Source of the DNA: Ruminococcus sp.
GTDB taxonomy: Bacteria; Bacillota; Clostridia; Oscillospirales; Ruminococcaceae
Reading direction: 5' to 3'
Length of the DNA: 64,000 bases
NCBI GenBank assembly: GCA_017475555.1
Contig: JAFVFL010000046.1
Location: 1-64,000, forward strand
The notes beneath the pieces were generated by a model. It was given only the letters and a program-made list of their open reading frames with translations, searched no databases and was not told where the DNA came from. Positions 16,533 through 25,021 of the stretch are shown here, piece after piece. Within the stretch, counting starts at the first letter, position 1. Every line of letters begins with the position of its first letter. The translations under genes were made by a program, and so were the position numbers.

Positions 16533-19304
16533 TTATATTTCTATGCTATATTCCGGGTCAAAGTCTTCGCTGTGCATATAGGATAGAATGCCCTTCACAA
16601 GTGCTCTGACCTCCGGAAGCTCGGATATTGCCGTAAGATGAGACGTACAGATCATTAATTTACCGTTTCCGCAGACTGCTTCATATAGAAGACCAAGCCT
16701 GTGATTCCGCTCAAAATTATCTATGCACTGCACTATAGGTCTGAATCCCTCAGGCATATCGTCGAGGACAGCCATATCCGAATGAGTAACGATCTCATAC
16801 CACTGCGGTGTGCTGTAGTATTCGCTGTGCATATATTTCAGTGCGGGGTGTCCGCTGTTTATCAGCAGACCAAGTGTCCCGACCGGCAGCTGCCTGCCCA
16901 TGCTTTCCGAAATGCTTCGGAACATAGGATAACACCAGAAGTCGGTGCAGTATTCACCCCTTATTTTTTCGCCGGGGCTGTCAGGGATATAAAGCACCTT
17001 ACAGCCCTCTGAAAGCCGCTTTACAGCCTCCTCACGGCATTCTGTAATATATACGATGCTATCCCCGGAAACTGATCTGCTGTGCAGTATATCGTCATTC
17101 TCCGGCTTTTCAAACGCATAGAAGCTGTAGCTGTTCGGTGTATTATCATCAAGAGAAAGCTTAAGCTCATATTTTCCCGGAGAAGAAGCCGAGATACTGA
17201 TAGTCCCCACATTTCCCACTCCTGAAAAGCTATCCGGGACACTGAGATATCCGGAAACATCGCCGAAGCTCCAGGATATGCGTGGATCTCTGAGCTTTTC
17301 TGGCCGCATATAGCAGAGCTTGACCGGTATATCTACACTTTCTCCGCAGGTAAGTACAAAGCTGTCTGCCTCTGCAAGTACAGCAGAATCCGAGCAGAAT
17401 CCGATCCATTTCTCACGAATAGAGTTTTCACGCACGAATTTCTTTTCCTGCATGAGCGAATTGAGCATACCGACCAGTGCGGTGCCCTGTCCTGTGAAAT
17501 CCTGAAGTCCAAGCATCTGGAATCCTGAAATGTTCTCAGAACGCATAACAGCCTCTATTTCCAGCTTCCAGCAGTTGAAAGCAAGCATTCCTGACGCTGA
17601 ATGAAGCTCATCAGCCTGCTCCGCCATTCCGGCAGCCCTTAGTCTGTCACGAAATATTTCCAGATTATACGGTTTCAGTATATTTTTGTATCCAGGTATC
17701 TCACCATAGTCAGGATATGTGCAGTATTGCCCGATCTCATGGGTGATAACAGGCTTATCGGGTATCAGTCCTCCCACGGTGCTGCCGACACTTACCTTCT
17801 TTACACCAGTCCCGTACTGTATCTCGATCTCTCCGCCGCCGGTCTCTGATCCACCGTCTGAAGACGGAAAAATAACATCGTCATAGCTGTGAGAAGTATT
17901 CGGACGCTCTGTCTGTACGAATCCGAACGGCATATCACAGGCTGCGTATGAACCACGGATAAGTCTTTCCTTACTGAGTCTCACACCGGAAAAGAAATCA
18001 TCATTCGGCTGGATATTCGGGAAAAACTGGAAATTATTGCTGCCCTGAGTGTATAAATGGCGAGGGTCGAGCTTTTTATACTCACCGAGTATATCATTCA
18101 GCCTTGATGTACTTCCCCACAGCTCATTTCCCAGCGACATCATGACAAATGACGGGTGGTGACCGAATTCCCGGAGGATACGCCGGCCCTCCTCGATCAG
18201 ATAATCCTGCTCCTTTGCATTATACCCGTCCTCTCCGAGTGCGGATATCGTTCCCCAGAACGGCAGTTCAGGCTGCATATATATGCCGAGTATATCTGCC
18301 GCAGCAAATGCAGCCTCCGGCGGACAGCAGGTGTGAAAACGGACATGATTCAGTCCCCACGCCTTCAGTGTAAGGAGATAGCTGCTCCATTCCTCAATAG
18401 ATGTTGGAGCGAATACTGTTTCCGGAAACAGCAGTCCGTTATGCTCTCCTCTGAGGCGTATCTGCATTCCGTTGCACAGTAATCTCAGACCGTCAGCTGT
18501 AATACTGCGTACTCCGAACGTGATCGTATACATATCAGAGCTGCCCTTTACAGCAGCTTTCAGCGTATAGACAGCAGGTGAATATTCGCTCCAGAGCGAG
18601 ACCTCATCTCCGAGCTTCATTATGACCGAGGAATGCCCGGAAACGGTGAAGCATTGTTCATCGACTGTCCGTCCGTCAGAGGAAGCTCCCCAGACGAGTA
18701 CGTCCGTCCTTTCACAGCTGTCAGCTCCGGACATGGTGATATCAAGCCTTACATTTTTGCTTTCCGGGTCGGGATAGGGCTCGATATGGCTGATGTGAAG
18801 CCTGTCATACACCCGTATCTGCATTAAGCCAGTTATACCGTTCCAGTTTGACTGCGTATCAGGCGAAGTCATATGCCCGCCCTTGGTCGGGTAGTCTGTA
18901 TTGCTTACGAGAATACATATACTAAGCTTCCGTGCAGGGATAAATTTTGTTATATCATAGCGGTGAGGAGTACATAATGAATCGCATTCTCCTGCGTATT
19001 CGCCGTTTATCCAGAGCTTTGTCATACGTGTGCGTTCAAGGTACAGCTCAGCACAGCAGTCCTCCGGAGCTGAGGATATATCTATCTCTCTGTAGTACCA
19101 CGCCCAGCCCTCAAATGCGTATACATCGGTCAGATAGCCGGTTTTCCGCTCCGGATTCATATTTCCCTTATGAGCAGTTGAGGTAACTGAGGGAAGGAAG
19201 ATACTGTCATCCGGAACGGCAGAATAATATTTTTCTGCGATACCGGATTTTTTTTCATCAAGTTTAAGTCCCCATTCTCCCGAAATATCAATATAATTCA
19301 GCAT
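16533..19304 (-). CDS. Glycoside hydrolase family 2 enzyme, substrate unknown
   Basis: A 923-residue cytoplasmic protein without signal peptide. Order: jelly-roll sugar-binding domain (about 1-170), immunoglobulin-like domain (about 170-270), TIM barrel (about 275-600) with the acid/base Glu394 in SLGNELWG and the probable nucleophile Glu523 in ITHEIGQY, and a C-terminal beta-rich region. The GH2 family includes beta-galactosidase, beta-mannosidase and beta-glucuronidase; the sequence does not settle which. The start at 19304 is preferred (CAGGAG 7 nt upstream); an earlier in-frame ATG at 19337 lacks a ribosome site. It may process oligosaccharides imported after extracellular cellulose/hemicellulose digestion. 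Confidence 0.85.
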   Translation of the reverse strand: MLNYIDISGEWGLKLDEKKSGIAEKYYSAVPDDSIFLPSVTSTAHKGNMNPERKTGYLTDVYAFEGWAWYYREIDISSAPEDCCAELYLERTRMTKLWINGEYAGECDSLCTPHRYDITKFIPARKLSICILVSNTDYPTKGGHMTSPDTQSNWNGITGLMQIRVYDRLHISHIEPYPDPESKNVRLDITMSGADSCERTDVLVWGASSDGRTVDEQCFTVSGHSSVIMKLGDEVSLWSEYSPAVYTLKAAVKGSSDMYTITFGVRSITADGLRLLCNGMQIRLRGEHNGLLFPETVFAPTSIEEWSSYLLTLKAWGLNHVRFHTCCPPEAAFAAADILGIYMQPELPFWGTISALGEDGYNAKEQDYLIEEGRRILREFGHHPSFVMMSLGNELWGSTSRLNDILGEYKKLDPRHLYTQGSNNFQFFPNIQPNDDFFSGVRLSKERLIRGSYAACDMPFGFVQTERPNTSHSYDDVIFPSSDGGSETGGGEIEIQYGTGVKKVSVGSTVGGLIPDKPVITHEIGQYCTYPDYGEIPGYKNILKPYNLEIFRDRLRAAGMAEQADELHSASGMLAFNCWKLEIEAVMRSENISGFQMLGLQDFTGQGTALVGMLNSLMQEKKFVRENSIREKWIGFCSDSAVLAEADSFVLTCGESVDIPVKLCYMRPEKLRDPRISWSFGDVSGYLSVPDSFSGVGNVGTISISASSPGKYELKLSLDDNTPNSYSFYAFEKPENDDILHSRSVSGDSIVYITECREEAVKRLSEGCKVLYIPDSPGEKIRGEYCTDFWCYPMFRSISESMGRQLPVGTLGLLINSGHPALKYMHSEYYSTPQWYEIVTHSDMAVLDDMPEGFRPIVQCIDNFERNHRLGLLYEAVCGNGKLMICTSHLTAISELPEVRALVKGILSYMHSEDFDPEYSIEI

Positions 19305-19401
19305 AACAAACTCCTGATCCTCATGAATTGTCTTCACAATATAATTCGCCTATCACTTACAAGACAAGTTCTTAATTTTTTTTGAATTTTATCAGCTTCT
19401 C

Positions 19402-19430
19402 TTGTAATCCTCTTTATATTTTAGTATAAT
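19402..19430 (+). promoter_or_regulatory. Predicted promoter of the DNA glycosylase gene
   Basis: TTGTAA (19402-19407) and TATAAT (19425-19430), 17-bp spacing. A weaker minus-strand promoter for GH2 (TTGTCT about 17 bp from TATATT) lies just left, near 19335-19370. Confidence 0.6.
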
Positions 19431-19484
19431 TTAAGAGAAAAATCAAGTCTATTTACGTAAATTTATCATTGAGAGGCAGGAGGA

Positions 19485-20312
19485 ATGTACAAGGCTATGG
19501 ATTACGAAATAAAGGGCAAGGATATAATATTGAGCGAGCCGGAGCTTGATCTTGACGAAACACTTGACTGCGGTCAGGCGTTCAGGTGGAAAAAGGTCTG
19601 GTCAGAGTATCAGTGTACATATACAGGCAGCTTTGTCAATGAAGGTCTTACGATATCGCAGCTCAGCAGGGGAGTGTTCAGGCTGCACGATACATCTGAG
19701 GAAAAATTCCTTGATATATGGGCTGATTATTTTGACCTCCGGACTGACTACAGCGAGCTGAAAAAGAAGTTTTCGGAGGATGAAACGCTCTCAAAGGCTT
19801 GTAAATATGCCGGAGGGATAAGGCTTCTGCGGCAGAATGCTTGGGAGTGTCTTATTTCCTTCATTATTTCCCAGAACAATAATATCCCACGGATAAAGGG
19901 AATAATCGACCGGCTGTGTGAGCACTACGGAGGAGTATTTCCGGAAGCTGAACAGCTTATTTCGGAGACTCCGGATAGTCTTTCATTTCTGAGAGCAGGC
20001 TTCCGGTCAAAATACATATGTGACGCTGCTTTCAGGACTGCGAGCGGTGATACTGACCTGAAATCTATCGCCGTGTTATCGATAGATGAAGCGAGAACAG
20101 AGCTTAAAAAGATAAAAGGCGTAGGGCCTAAGGTAGCGGAATGCGTGCTGCTTTACGGAATGCACAGAACAGAGGCGTTTCCGGTAGATGTCTGGATAAA
20201 GCGGGTGCTTGAGGAGTACTATCCGGGAGGATTTCCGGAATACATCTCCGAAAACGCCGGAATTGCACAGCAATATCTGTTTCATTACATAAGAACGTGC
20301 AGGAATGAATAA
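19485..20312 (+). CDS. ogg: 8-oxoguanine DNA glycosylase/lyase (OGG1 family)
   Basis: A 275-residue base-excision repair enzyme that removes 8-oxoguanine and nicks the DNA. It has the N-terminal OGG domain (ETLDCGQAFRWKK near residue 23-35), then a helix-hairpin-helix with the catalytic Lys216 in KGVGPKVAECV and Asp235 in FPVDVW. Length is normal for the bacterial OGG1 form. GGCAGGAGGA precedes the start. It is followed at once by the hairpin at 20333-20361. Confidence 0.92.
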   Translation: MYKAMDYEIKGKDIILSEPELDLDETLDCGQAFRWKKVWSEYQCTYTGSFVNEGLTISQLSRGVFRLHDTSEEKFLDIWADYFDLRTDYSELKKKFSEDETLSKACKYAGGIRLLRQNAWECLISFIISQNNNIPRIKGIIDRLCEHYGGVFPEAEQLISETPDSLSFLRAGFRSKYICDAAFRTASGDTDLKSIAVLSIDEARTELKKIKGVGPKVAECVLLYGMHRTEAFPVDVWIKRVLEEYYPGGFPEYISENAGIAQQYLFHYIRTCRNE

Positions 20313-20332
20313 TTCTTCCTGATATCGTCAAT

Positions 20333-20365
20333 AATCCTCCTGAAAGAGCTTCAGGAGGATTTTTT
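20333..20365 (+). terminator. Terminator hairpin that contains the ribosome site of the next gene
   Basis: A perfect 11-bp stem (AATCCTCCTGA / TCAGGAGGATT, loop of 7) followed by TTTTT. The 3' arm holds AGGAGG (20353-20358), the Shine-Dalgarno for the ATG at 20366, which begins directly after the T run. Confidence 0.8.
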
Positions 20366-20629
20366 ATGATAAAGGGCGTAAACAAGGCTGTAATCGAGAT
20401 ATCCGGCAGAGACAGCCTGTATTTTGAGAAGGCTGTATTCTATCTCAGACCGGGAGTATCTGACATACCGGCTGAGATACTGAACAGAGCAGCAGGGGAG
20501 TATATCAATAATACCGGTCTGTCCGGAAGAAGACTAAGATGGTCGCTGAGATTCGGCAGGATACTGATATGTACAGCACTTCTTCTCACAATATGCGTAC
20601 TTCTTCTCATTCTCACTTCAGCAATTTAG
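20366..20629 (+). CDS. Small protein with a C-terminal membrane segment
   Basis: An 87-residue protein of unknown function. The N-terminal half (MIKGVNKAVIEISGRDSLYF) is soluble; residues about 66-86 are a hydrophobic anchor (ILICTALLLTICVLLLIL) preceded by Arg-rich residues, so the N-terminus should face the cytoplasm. Its ribosome site is inside the terminator-like hairpin at 20333-20361, so its expression may depend on read-through from the glycosylase gene and melting of that hairpin. I do not recognise a named family. Confidence 0.7.
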   Translation: MIKGVNKAVIEISGRDSLYFEKAVFYLRPGVSDIPAEILNRAAGEYINNTGLSGRRLRWSLRFGRILICTALLLTICVLLLILTSAI

Positions 20630-20661
20630 TCTCATAAATAGCAATATTTTTCAAAAAACTA

Positions 20662-20690
20662 TTGACTTAATAGCTCCGGCGTGATATAAT
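20662..20690 (+). promoter_or_regulatory. Predicted promoter of the AraC-family gene
   Basis: TTGACT (20662-20667) and TATAAT (20685-20690), 17-bp spacing. Confidence 0.75.
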
Positions 20691-20729
20691 AAAACTGGAG
20701 AAACTGTATTGCGTAGAGGAAGTGCAGCT

Positions 20730-21599
20730 ATGAATATTAATGAACATGAACCGGGAAATTTCCGCAATAAGCTTTCAAAAAGGATCATACTTACGCCAAG
20801 TCCGGCTGCAAAATCCGCCTTTTTCTATATTCAGGAAACAGGTATAGTCAAAACCGACGAGGCTGCAACAACACATCGTGCAAATCTTGATTCGTTTCTC
20901 TTTGTTGCAGTTATCAGCGGAAGCGGTGAGCTTGATTTCTCAGACGAAAGCTATTCAGTAACGGCAGGCGACTGCTTTTTCATTGACTGCCGGTTACCGC
21001 ATTTTTATAAAAGTTCCAGTCAGGACCCTTGGGAGCTTATGTGGATACACTTCAATGGTGCCACATCTCAGCAGTATTATGATTATTTCCTGACACAGTC
21101 AAAAAACGTGTTCCGTCCGACATCGTTTGACAGAACAGTGTCTGCACTTAACGAGATAATTTCAATAAATGAGAACAAAGACCCTGACGCAGAGGTGCTG
21201 ACCTCGTCGCTGATAGTTGACCTGCTCACACTTGCTATAACGTCAAATACTGCCGTTGAAAAATACGATTCAGCCCTCAAGCAGAAGCTTGCGGCTGTCA
21301 ATAATTATATCGACGATCATTTCAGTGAGGATCTCTCGCTCGAAATGCTTGCTTCGGAATTTTACATAAGCAAATTCTATCTTACAAGGGAGTATAAAAA
21401 AATATACGGCAAGACGATATTTCAGCACATAATCACCGCAAGGATCAATTATGGCAAGCAGCTGCTTAGATTCACTGATAAATCAGTAGAAGAGATATCT
21501 CATCTGTGCGGCTTCAACGATCAGAGCTATTTTGCCCGTCAGTTCAAAAAAGCGGAAAATCTTACATGCTTTGCATACAGAAAGAAGTGGAGAGACTGA
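20730..21599 (+). CDS. AraC-family transcriptional regulator with cupin-type sensor
   Basis: A 289-residue regulator. The N-terminal half (to about 175) is the arabinose-binding-like cupin (SGSGELDFSDESYSVTAGDC near 70-90), likely binding a sugar; the C-terminal 100 residues hold the two AraC helix-turn-helices ending in GFNDQSYFARQFKKAEN. The start at ATG 20730 is preferred over TTG 20709. It ends 1 bp from the converging lipoprotein gene. Sugar-responsive control of nearby or distant glycosidase genes such as the GH2 enzyme is plausible but unproven. Confidence 0.88.
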   Translation: MNINEHEPGNFRNKLSKRIILTPSPAAKSAFFYIQETGIVKTDEAATTHRANLDSFLFVAVISGSGELDFSDESYSVTAGDCFFIDCRLPHFYKSSSQDPWELMWIHFNGATSQQYYDYFLTQSKNVFRPTSFDRTVSALNEIISINENKDPDAEVLTSSLIVDLLTLAITSNTAVEKYDSALKQKLAAVNNYIDDHFSEDLSLEMLASEFYISKFYLTREYKKIYGKTIFQHIITARINYGKQLLRFTDKSVEEISHLCGFNDQSYFARQFKKAENLTCFAYRKKWRD

Positions 21600-21600
21600 A

Positions 21601-22062
21601 TCAAGCCGGAGCTGTACTGCTCTCCGTTTCAAGTGATGAGATGTACTCCTGGTAATCGAAGTCTTTAAGCTCGGCTATCTCTTCATCTGTCATGTCTACA
21701 GCTGCCGCAAGTCCCCAGTCGTCAAGATAAAATGTTACCTTGCTGCCGTCCGGGATATGAAGCTGGCTGAAGGTCTGGTCTGTTCCGTCCTCAGCACTGT
21801 AAACCTGTAATAAGAAGCCGTCAGATGTATCCTCATCGGAATATTTCCCAAGCTCAACAAATACCTCTGTATTGTTCTGAAGTGTTTCTTCGAGCACGTT
21901 TTCCATGCTGACACTCTGATTTTCCGGCTTGATGTAAACCTCAGAAATCCCGACCTCTGAAATATTTCTTATAGTTATCCCATAGCTTTTGGCTCCGCAG
22001 CTGCTGAGCATTGCAGCAGTACATAGTATTGCGGCGAATGCAGCAGGATATCTTGCTTTCAT
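21601..22062 (-). CDS. Predicted lipoprotein of unknown function
   Basis: A 153-residue protein with a lipoprotein signal peptide: lipobox LSSC with the modified Cys at 22. The mature part is acidic and has no motif that I can name. It overlaps the upstream radical SAM gene by ATGA and has a strong AGGAGG site, so the two are cotranscribed. Confidence 0.75.
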   Translation of the reverse strand: MKARYPAAFAAILCTAAMLSSCGAKSYGITIRNISEVGISEVYIKPENQSVSMENVLEETLQNNTEVFVELGKYSDEDTSDGFLLQVYSAEDGTDQTFSQLHIPDGSKVTFYLDDWGLAAAVDMTDEEIAELKDFDYQEYISSLETESSTAPA

Positions 22063-23012
22063 ATGCTGTTCCTCCTGTTATCATATAAGCGTCCCTGCCA
22101 CGTATCAAGCTCACTGAGCCTTTTATCAATACCGGCAATGACCGATTTTTTGTCTGCACTCCACATAGGTGAGATCAGCTTTCGTCTGTCACCGTCTCCT
22201 GTTATGCGTTCTATCACAGTATCAGGCGGAAGAATTTCAAGCTGTCTGACGATGATATCCGTGTATTCCTCCTGACTAAGCAGTGTGATACTCCCGGAAG
22301 AATATTCATCAGCAAGCCTTGTACCCTGTATCACATGAAGCATTTGCAGCTTTACTCCGTCAGGGTGCAGAGTTGCGATCTCCTTTGCAGTTTCGAGCAT
22401 CATATCAGCAGTCTCGCCTGGAAGTCCGTTTATTATATGCAGACAGACACGTATATTTTTTTCCTTGAGCCGGTGATATCCCTCAAGAAATTCTTCATGG
22501 TCACAGCACCGGTTTATTCTCCGCAGCGTTTCATTATGTACCGTCTGCATACCAAGCTCCACAGTCACCGGGATCCTGCTGTTCAGATCAGATATCAACT
22601 CCAGCACCTCGTCCGGTAGACAGTCGGAACGGGTGCCGATAGAAATTGCTGCTACATCTGGACAGGAGGCTGCTTCAAGGTATTTCTCCCGAAGCTCTGT
22701 GATCGGTGCATATGTGTTGGTGTTCGCCTGAAAATAGGCGATTATGGGAACGCTTCCGTATTTTTTGTTTAATCGTTTCCTCTCCGAATCAAGCTGCGTT
22801 GTGACGCTGAGTCCGTGACGAGTAAAATATCCGCTCCCTCCGTCGCAGAAGATACAACCGCCGGTACCCTTGGTTCCGTCGGCATTCGGACAGGTAAATC
22901 CACAGTCTATTGCGGCTTTATACAGCTTATGACCGAATATGCTGCGGAAGTGGTAGCTGAGTGTATGATAACGCTTGTTATCGGAAGAAAATTCAAATGG
23001 CGAGCTGTGCAT
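22059..23012 (-). CDS. TIGR01212 family radical SAM protein
   Basis: A 317-residue protein of the TIGR01212 (YhcC-like) radical SAM group. The cluster motif is a spaced form: CGFTCPNADG then GGCIFCDGG, giving the family's Cys set near residues 38-53. A central radical SAM barrel and HVIQGT / GDGDRRKL end motifs follow. The start at 23012 has GGAG 8 nt upstream; a longer in-frame start (23084) would run into the ribosome site of divergent aroK and is less likely. Its function is undefined. Confidence 0.85.
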   Translation of the reverse strand: MHSSPFEFSSDNKRYHTLSYHFRSIFGHKLYKAAIDCGFTCPNADGTKGTGGCIFCDGGSGYFTRHGLSVTTQLDSERKRLNKKYGSVPIIAYFQANTNTYAPITELREKYLEAASCPDVAAISIGTRSDCLPDEVLELISDLNSRIPVTVELGMQTVHNETLRRINRCCDHEEFLEGYHRLKEKNIRVCLHIINGLPGETADMMLETAKEIATLHPDGVKLQMLHVIQGTRLADEYSSGSITLLSQEEYTDIIVRQLEILPPDTVIERITGDGDRRKLISPMWSADKKSVIAGIDKRLSELDTWQGRLYDNRRNSI

Positions 23013-23086
23013 ATCATCATCTCCGATAATATGGTAACATATACCGGAGGATTTGTCAAATAAAAGCATAAACGAAAGGAACAAAG

Positions 23087-23596
23087 ATGAAAAATAACAT
23101 CGTACTTATAGGTATGCCGGGAGTTGGAAAAAGCACAGTCGGCGTAATACTTGCAAAGCTGCTTGGATACAGATTCATTGATTCAGACCTGCTCATTCAG
23201 GAATCAGAAAACAGACTTCTCAGGGAAATAATAGCATCTGAGGGCGTAGAGGGGTTTATTGATATTGAAAACCGGGTATGTGCCGGGATAGAAGCTGACC
23301 GCTCAGTGATAGCTACGGGCGGAAGTGCGGTGTACGGAGCAGAAGCTATGCAGCATCTGCGTGAGATAGGAGTTGTGGTATATCTGAAGCTTGATTACAG
23401 AAAGCTCAGATACCGTCTCGGTAACATAAAAAACAGGGGAGTGGTGATACGTCCCGGACAGCGGCTCTCAGATATTTTCAGCGAAAGAGCACCGCTTTAT
23501 GAGAGGTATGCAGATCTCATCATAGACGAAAATGGCTGTAATATTGAAAAAACTGTTTCTAAGATAATAGAATTGCTGCCTGAAGAAAATAAATGA
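23087..23596 (+). CDS. aroK: Shikimate kinase
   Basis: A 169-residue enzyme that phosphorylates shikimate in the chorismate pathway. P-loop GMPGVGKST near residues 9-17, the shikimate-binding DSD at 33-35, the GGSA motif near 78 and a lid Arg near 117-126. Length is normal. AAAGGAA precedes the start. It is divergent from the radical SAM gene. Confidence 0.9.
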   Translation: MKNNIVLIGMPGVGKSTVGVILAKLLGYRFIDSDLLIQESENRLLREIIASEGVEGFIDIENRVCAGIEADRSVIATGGSAVYGAEAMQHLREIGVVVYLKLDYRKLRYRLGNIKNRGVVIRPGQRLSDIFSERAPLYERYADLIIDENGCNIEKTVSKIIELLPEENK

Positions 23597-23630
23597 AGCA
23601 CGTTTATTTGTGCATATTGCATAATGGTTG

Positions 23631-23663
23631 GTGCAGAAAAACAATAAACTGCACAATTTTCTG
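23631..23663 (+). terminator. Weak candidate terminator after aroK
   Basis: GTGCAG / CTGCAC with a 12-nt A-rich loop, followed by aattttctgtt. The stem is short. Confidence 0.35.
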
Positions 23664-23682
23664 TTATCAACAAAAACTTTCT

Positions 23683-23711
23683 TTGACAAATGACCGTTTT
23701 TGTGATATAAT
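23683..23711 (+). promoter_or_regulatory. Predicted promoter of the MinD-like gene
   Basis: TTGACA (23683-23688) and TATAAT (23706-23711), 17-bp spacing, both boxes perfect. Confidence 0.85.
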
Positions 23712-23754
23712 ATATATTAATCTTGTAGTATGCTTTGGATAAGGTGGGATACCG

Positions 23755-23775
23755 CCTTTCCGGAAAGGATTTTTT
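23755..23775 (+). promoter_or_regulatory. Palindrome plus T run over the minD ribosome site
   Basis: CCTTTCCGGAAAGG (23755-23768) is a perfect palindrome whose 3' half is the AAAGG Shine-Dalgarno; ATTTTTT and the ATG at 23776 follow directly. The layout copies the hairpin at 20333-20365. Confidence 0.5.
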
Positions 23776-24513
23776 ATGGCAAAGATCATAGCAGTTACAT
23801 CAGGCAAGGGCGGTACCGGAAAGTCAACGGTCTGTGCCGGACTTGGATATGCACTCGCTAAGCAGGGTCACCGCACGCTCCTCATTGAGCTTGACTTCGG
23901 TCTTCGCTGCCTTGATATAATGTTCGGAGTTGAAAATAATATTAAATTCGATCTCGGCGATGTACTTGCCGGACGCAAGCAGGCTCTCGATGCAGTTGCA
24001 AGAGTACCTATGGCAGAGAATCTGAATCTGCTGTGTGCTCCCAAGACCCTTACCCCGGTCACTGCGGAGCAGATAGTTGATATATGCCGGTCAGTGAAGA
24101 AGTATTTTGAGTACATAATAATTGATACCGGTGCTGGTATCAACTCCCATGTTTTCGACATTGTCGAGCAGGCTAACCTTATACTCGTCGTTTCAACTCC
24201 TGACCCGGTATGTATCAGAGATGCAAGCCTGATGTCTGATGAGTTCTATAACAGAGGCAATAAGAGCCAGAGACTTATCATCAACAAGATAAGCAAGAAG
24301 GTCATCGGTGAGTCTCTCATTACTAACCTTGATGAGATAATCGACAAAATAGGCGTCCAGCTCATCGGTGTTATTCCCGATGATTTCAAGATGACAGTAT
24401 CTACCGGAAAGGGCGAGCCTATACCTACTGATTCTGCTGCATTAAAGGCGTTCGATGCCATATCAAAGCGTCTTGGCGGAGATTTTGTACCGCTCACGAT
24501 CAAGACCTCATAA
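23776..24513 (+). CDS. minD: MinD/ParA-type ATPase
   Basis: A 245-residue deviant-Walker ATPase (GKGGTGKST near residues 10-18) most like MinD, which positions the division site by cycling on the membrane with MinC and MinE. Supporting residues: ELDFGLRCLDIMFG near 38-51, YIIIDTGAG near 112-120. It ends in a short polar tail without the amphipathic membrane-targeting helix that ends normal MinD, and neither minC nor minE lies beside it. The next gene, mgsA, is a neighbour of minD in several Clostridia. It could be a MinD paralogue rather than the true division-site protein. Confidence 0.8.
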   Translation: MAKIIAVTSGKGGTGKSTVCAGLGYALAKQGHRTLLIELDFGLRCLDIMFGVENNIKFDLGDVLAGRKQALDAVARVPMAENLNLLCAPKTLTPVTAEQIVDICRSVKKYFEYIIIDTGAGINSHVFDIVEQANLILVVSTPDPVCIRDASLMSDEFYNRGNKSQRLIINKISKKVIGESLITNLDEIIDKIGVQLIGVIPDDFKMTVSTGKGEPIPTDSAALKAFDAISKRLGGDFVPLTIKTS

Positions 24514-24545
24514 ATAATCCGCACAGCGGGGAAAGGAAAGTTATT

Positions 24546-24947
24546 ATGAAGATCGCTATCATTGCACATGATGCCAAGAAAGAGCTTATGGTGCAGTTTT
24601 GCAGTGCATACTGCGGTATACTGTCCAAGCACAATCTCATCGCCACTAACACCACCGGAAAGCAGGTAAGCGAAGCAACTGGACTTCCGATCATTCGCTA
24701 TCTGAGCGGAAAGGGAGGTGCGGAGCAGATACTCGCTCTGCTGTCCTGCAACGAGGTAGATGTACTGCTCTTTTTCAGAGATCCGAACAATCCGAACGTC
24801 GCTGATGTGAATGATATGAATTTGCTCAGGCTCTGTGATGTCCATAATGTTCCTGTAGCGACCAACATTGCGACAGCAGAGGCACTGATCCTTGCTCTTG
24901 AAAGAGGGGATCTTGACTGGCGGGAGGTCGGCAATCCCTCGATATGA
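24546..24947 (+). CDS. mgsA: Methylglyoxal synthase
   Basis: A 133-residue enzyme converting dihydroxyacetone phosphate to methylglyoxal and phosphate, a glycolytic bypass under phosphate limitation. Seen: IAHDAKKELM near 6-15, NTTGKQ near 35, LSGKGGAEQI near 52-62 (phosphate binding) and FFRDPNNPN near 77-85. It follows the minD-like gene by 32 bp and is probably in its operon. Confidence 0.93.
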   Translation: MKIAIIAHDAKKELMVQFCSAYCGILSKHNLIATNTTGKQVSEATGLPIIRYLSGKGGAEQILALLSCNEVDVLLFFRDPNNPNVADVNDMNLLRLCDVHNVPVATNIATAEALILALERGDLDWREVGNPSI

Positions 24948-24963
24948 TGTCAGAGACTGACTG

Positions 24964-24995
24964 AGAATTGTCCCTGTTGCGGGGACAATTTTATT
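24964..24995 (+). terminator. Terminator after mgsA
   Basis: A stem of AATTGTCCC / GGGGACAATT type with a short loop and a T-rich tail, 17 bp past mgsA. Confidence 0.75.
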
Positions 24996-25021
24996 GCAAT
25001 ATACCATTAGGAGAATTAATT

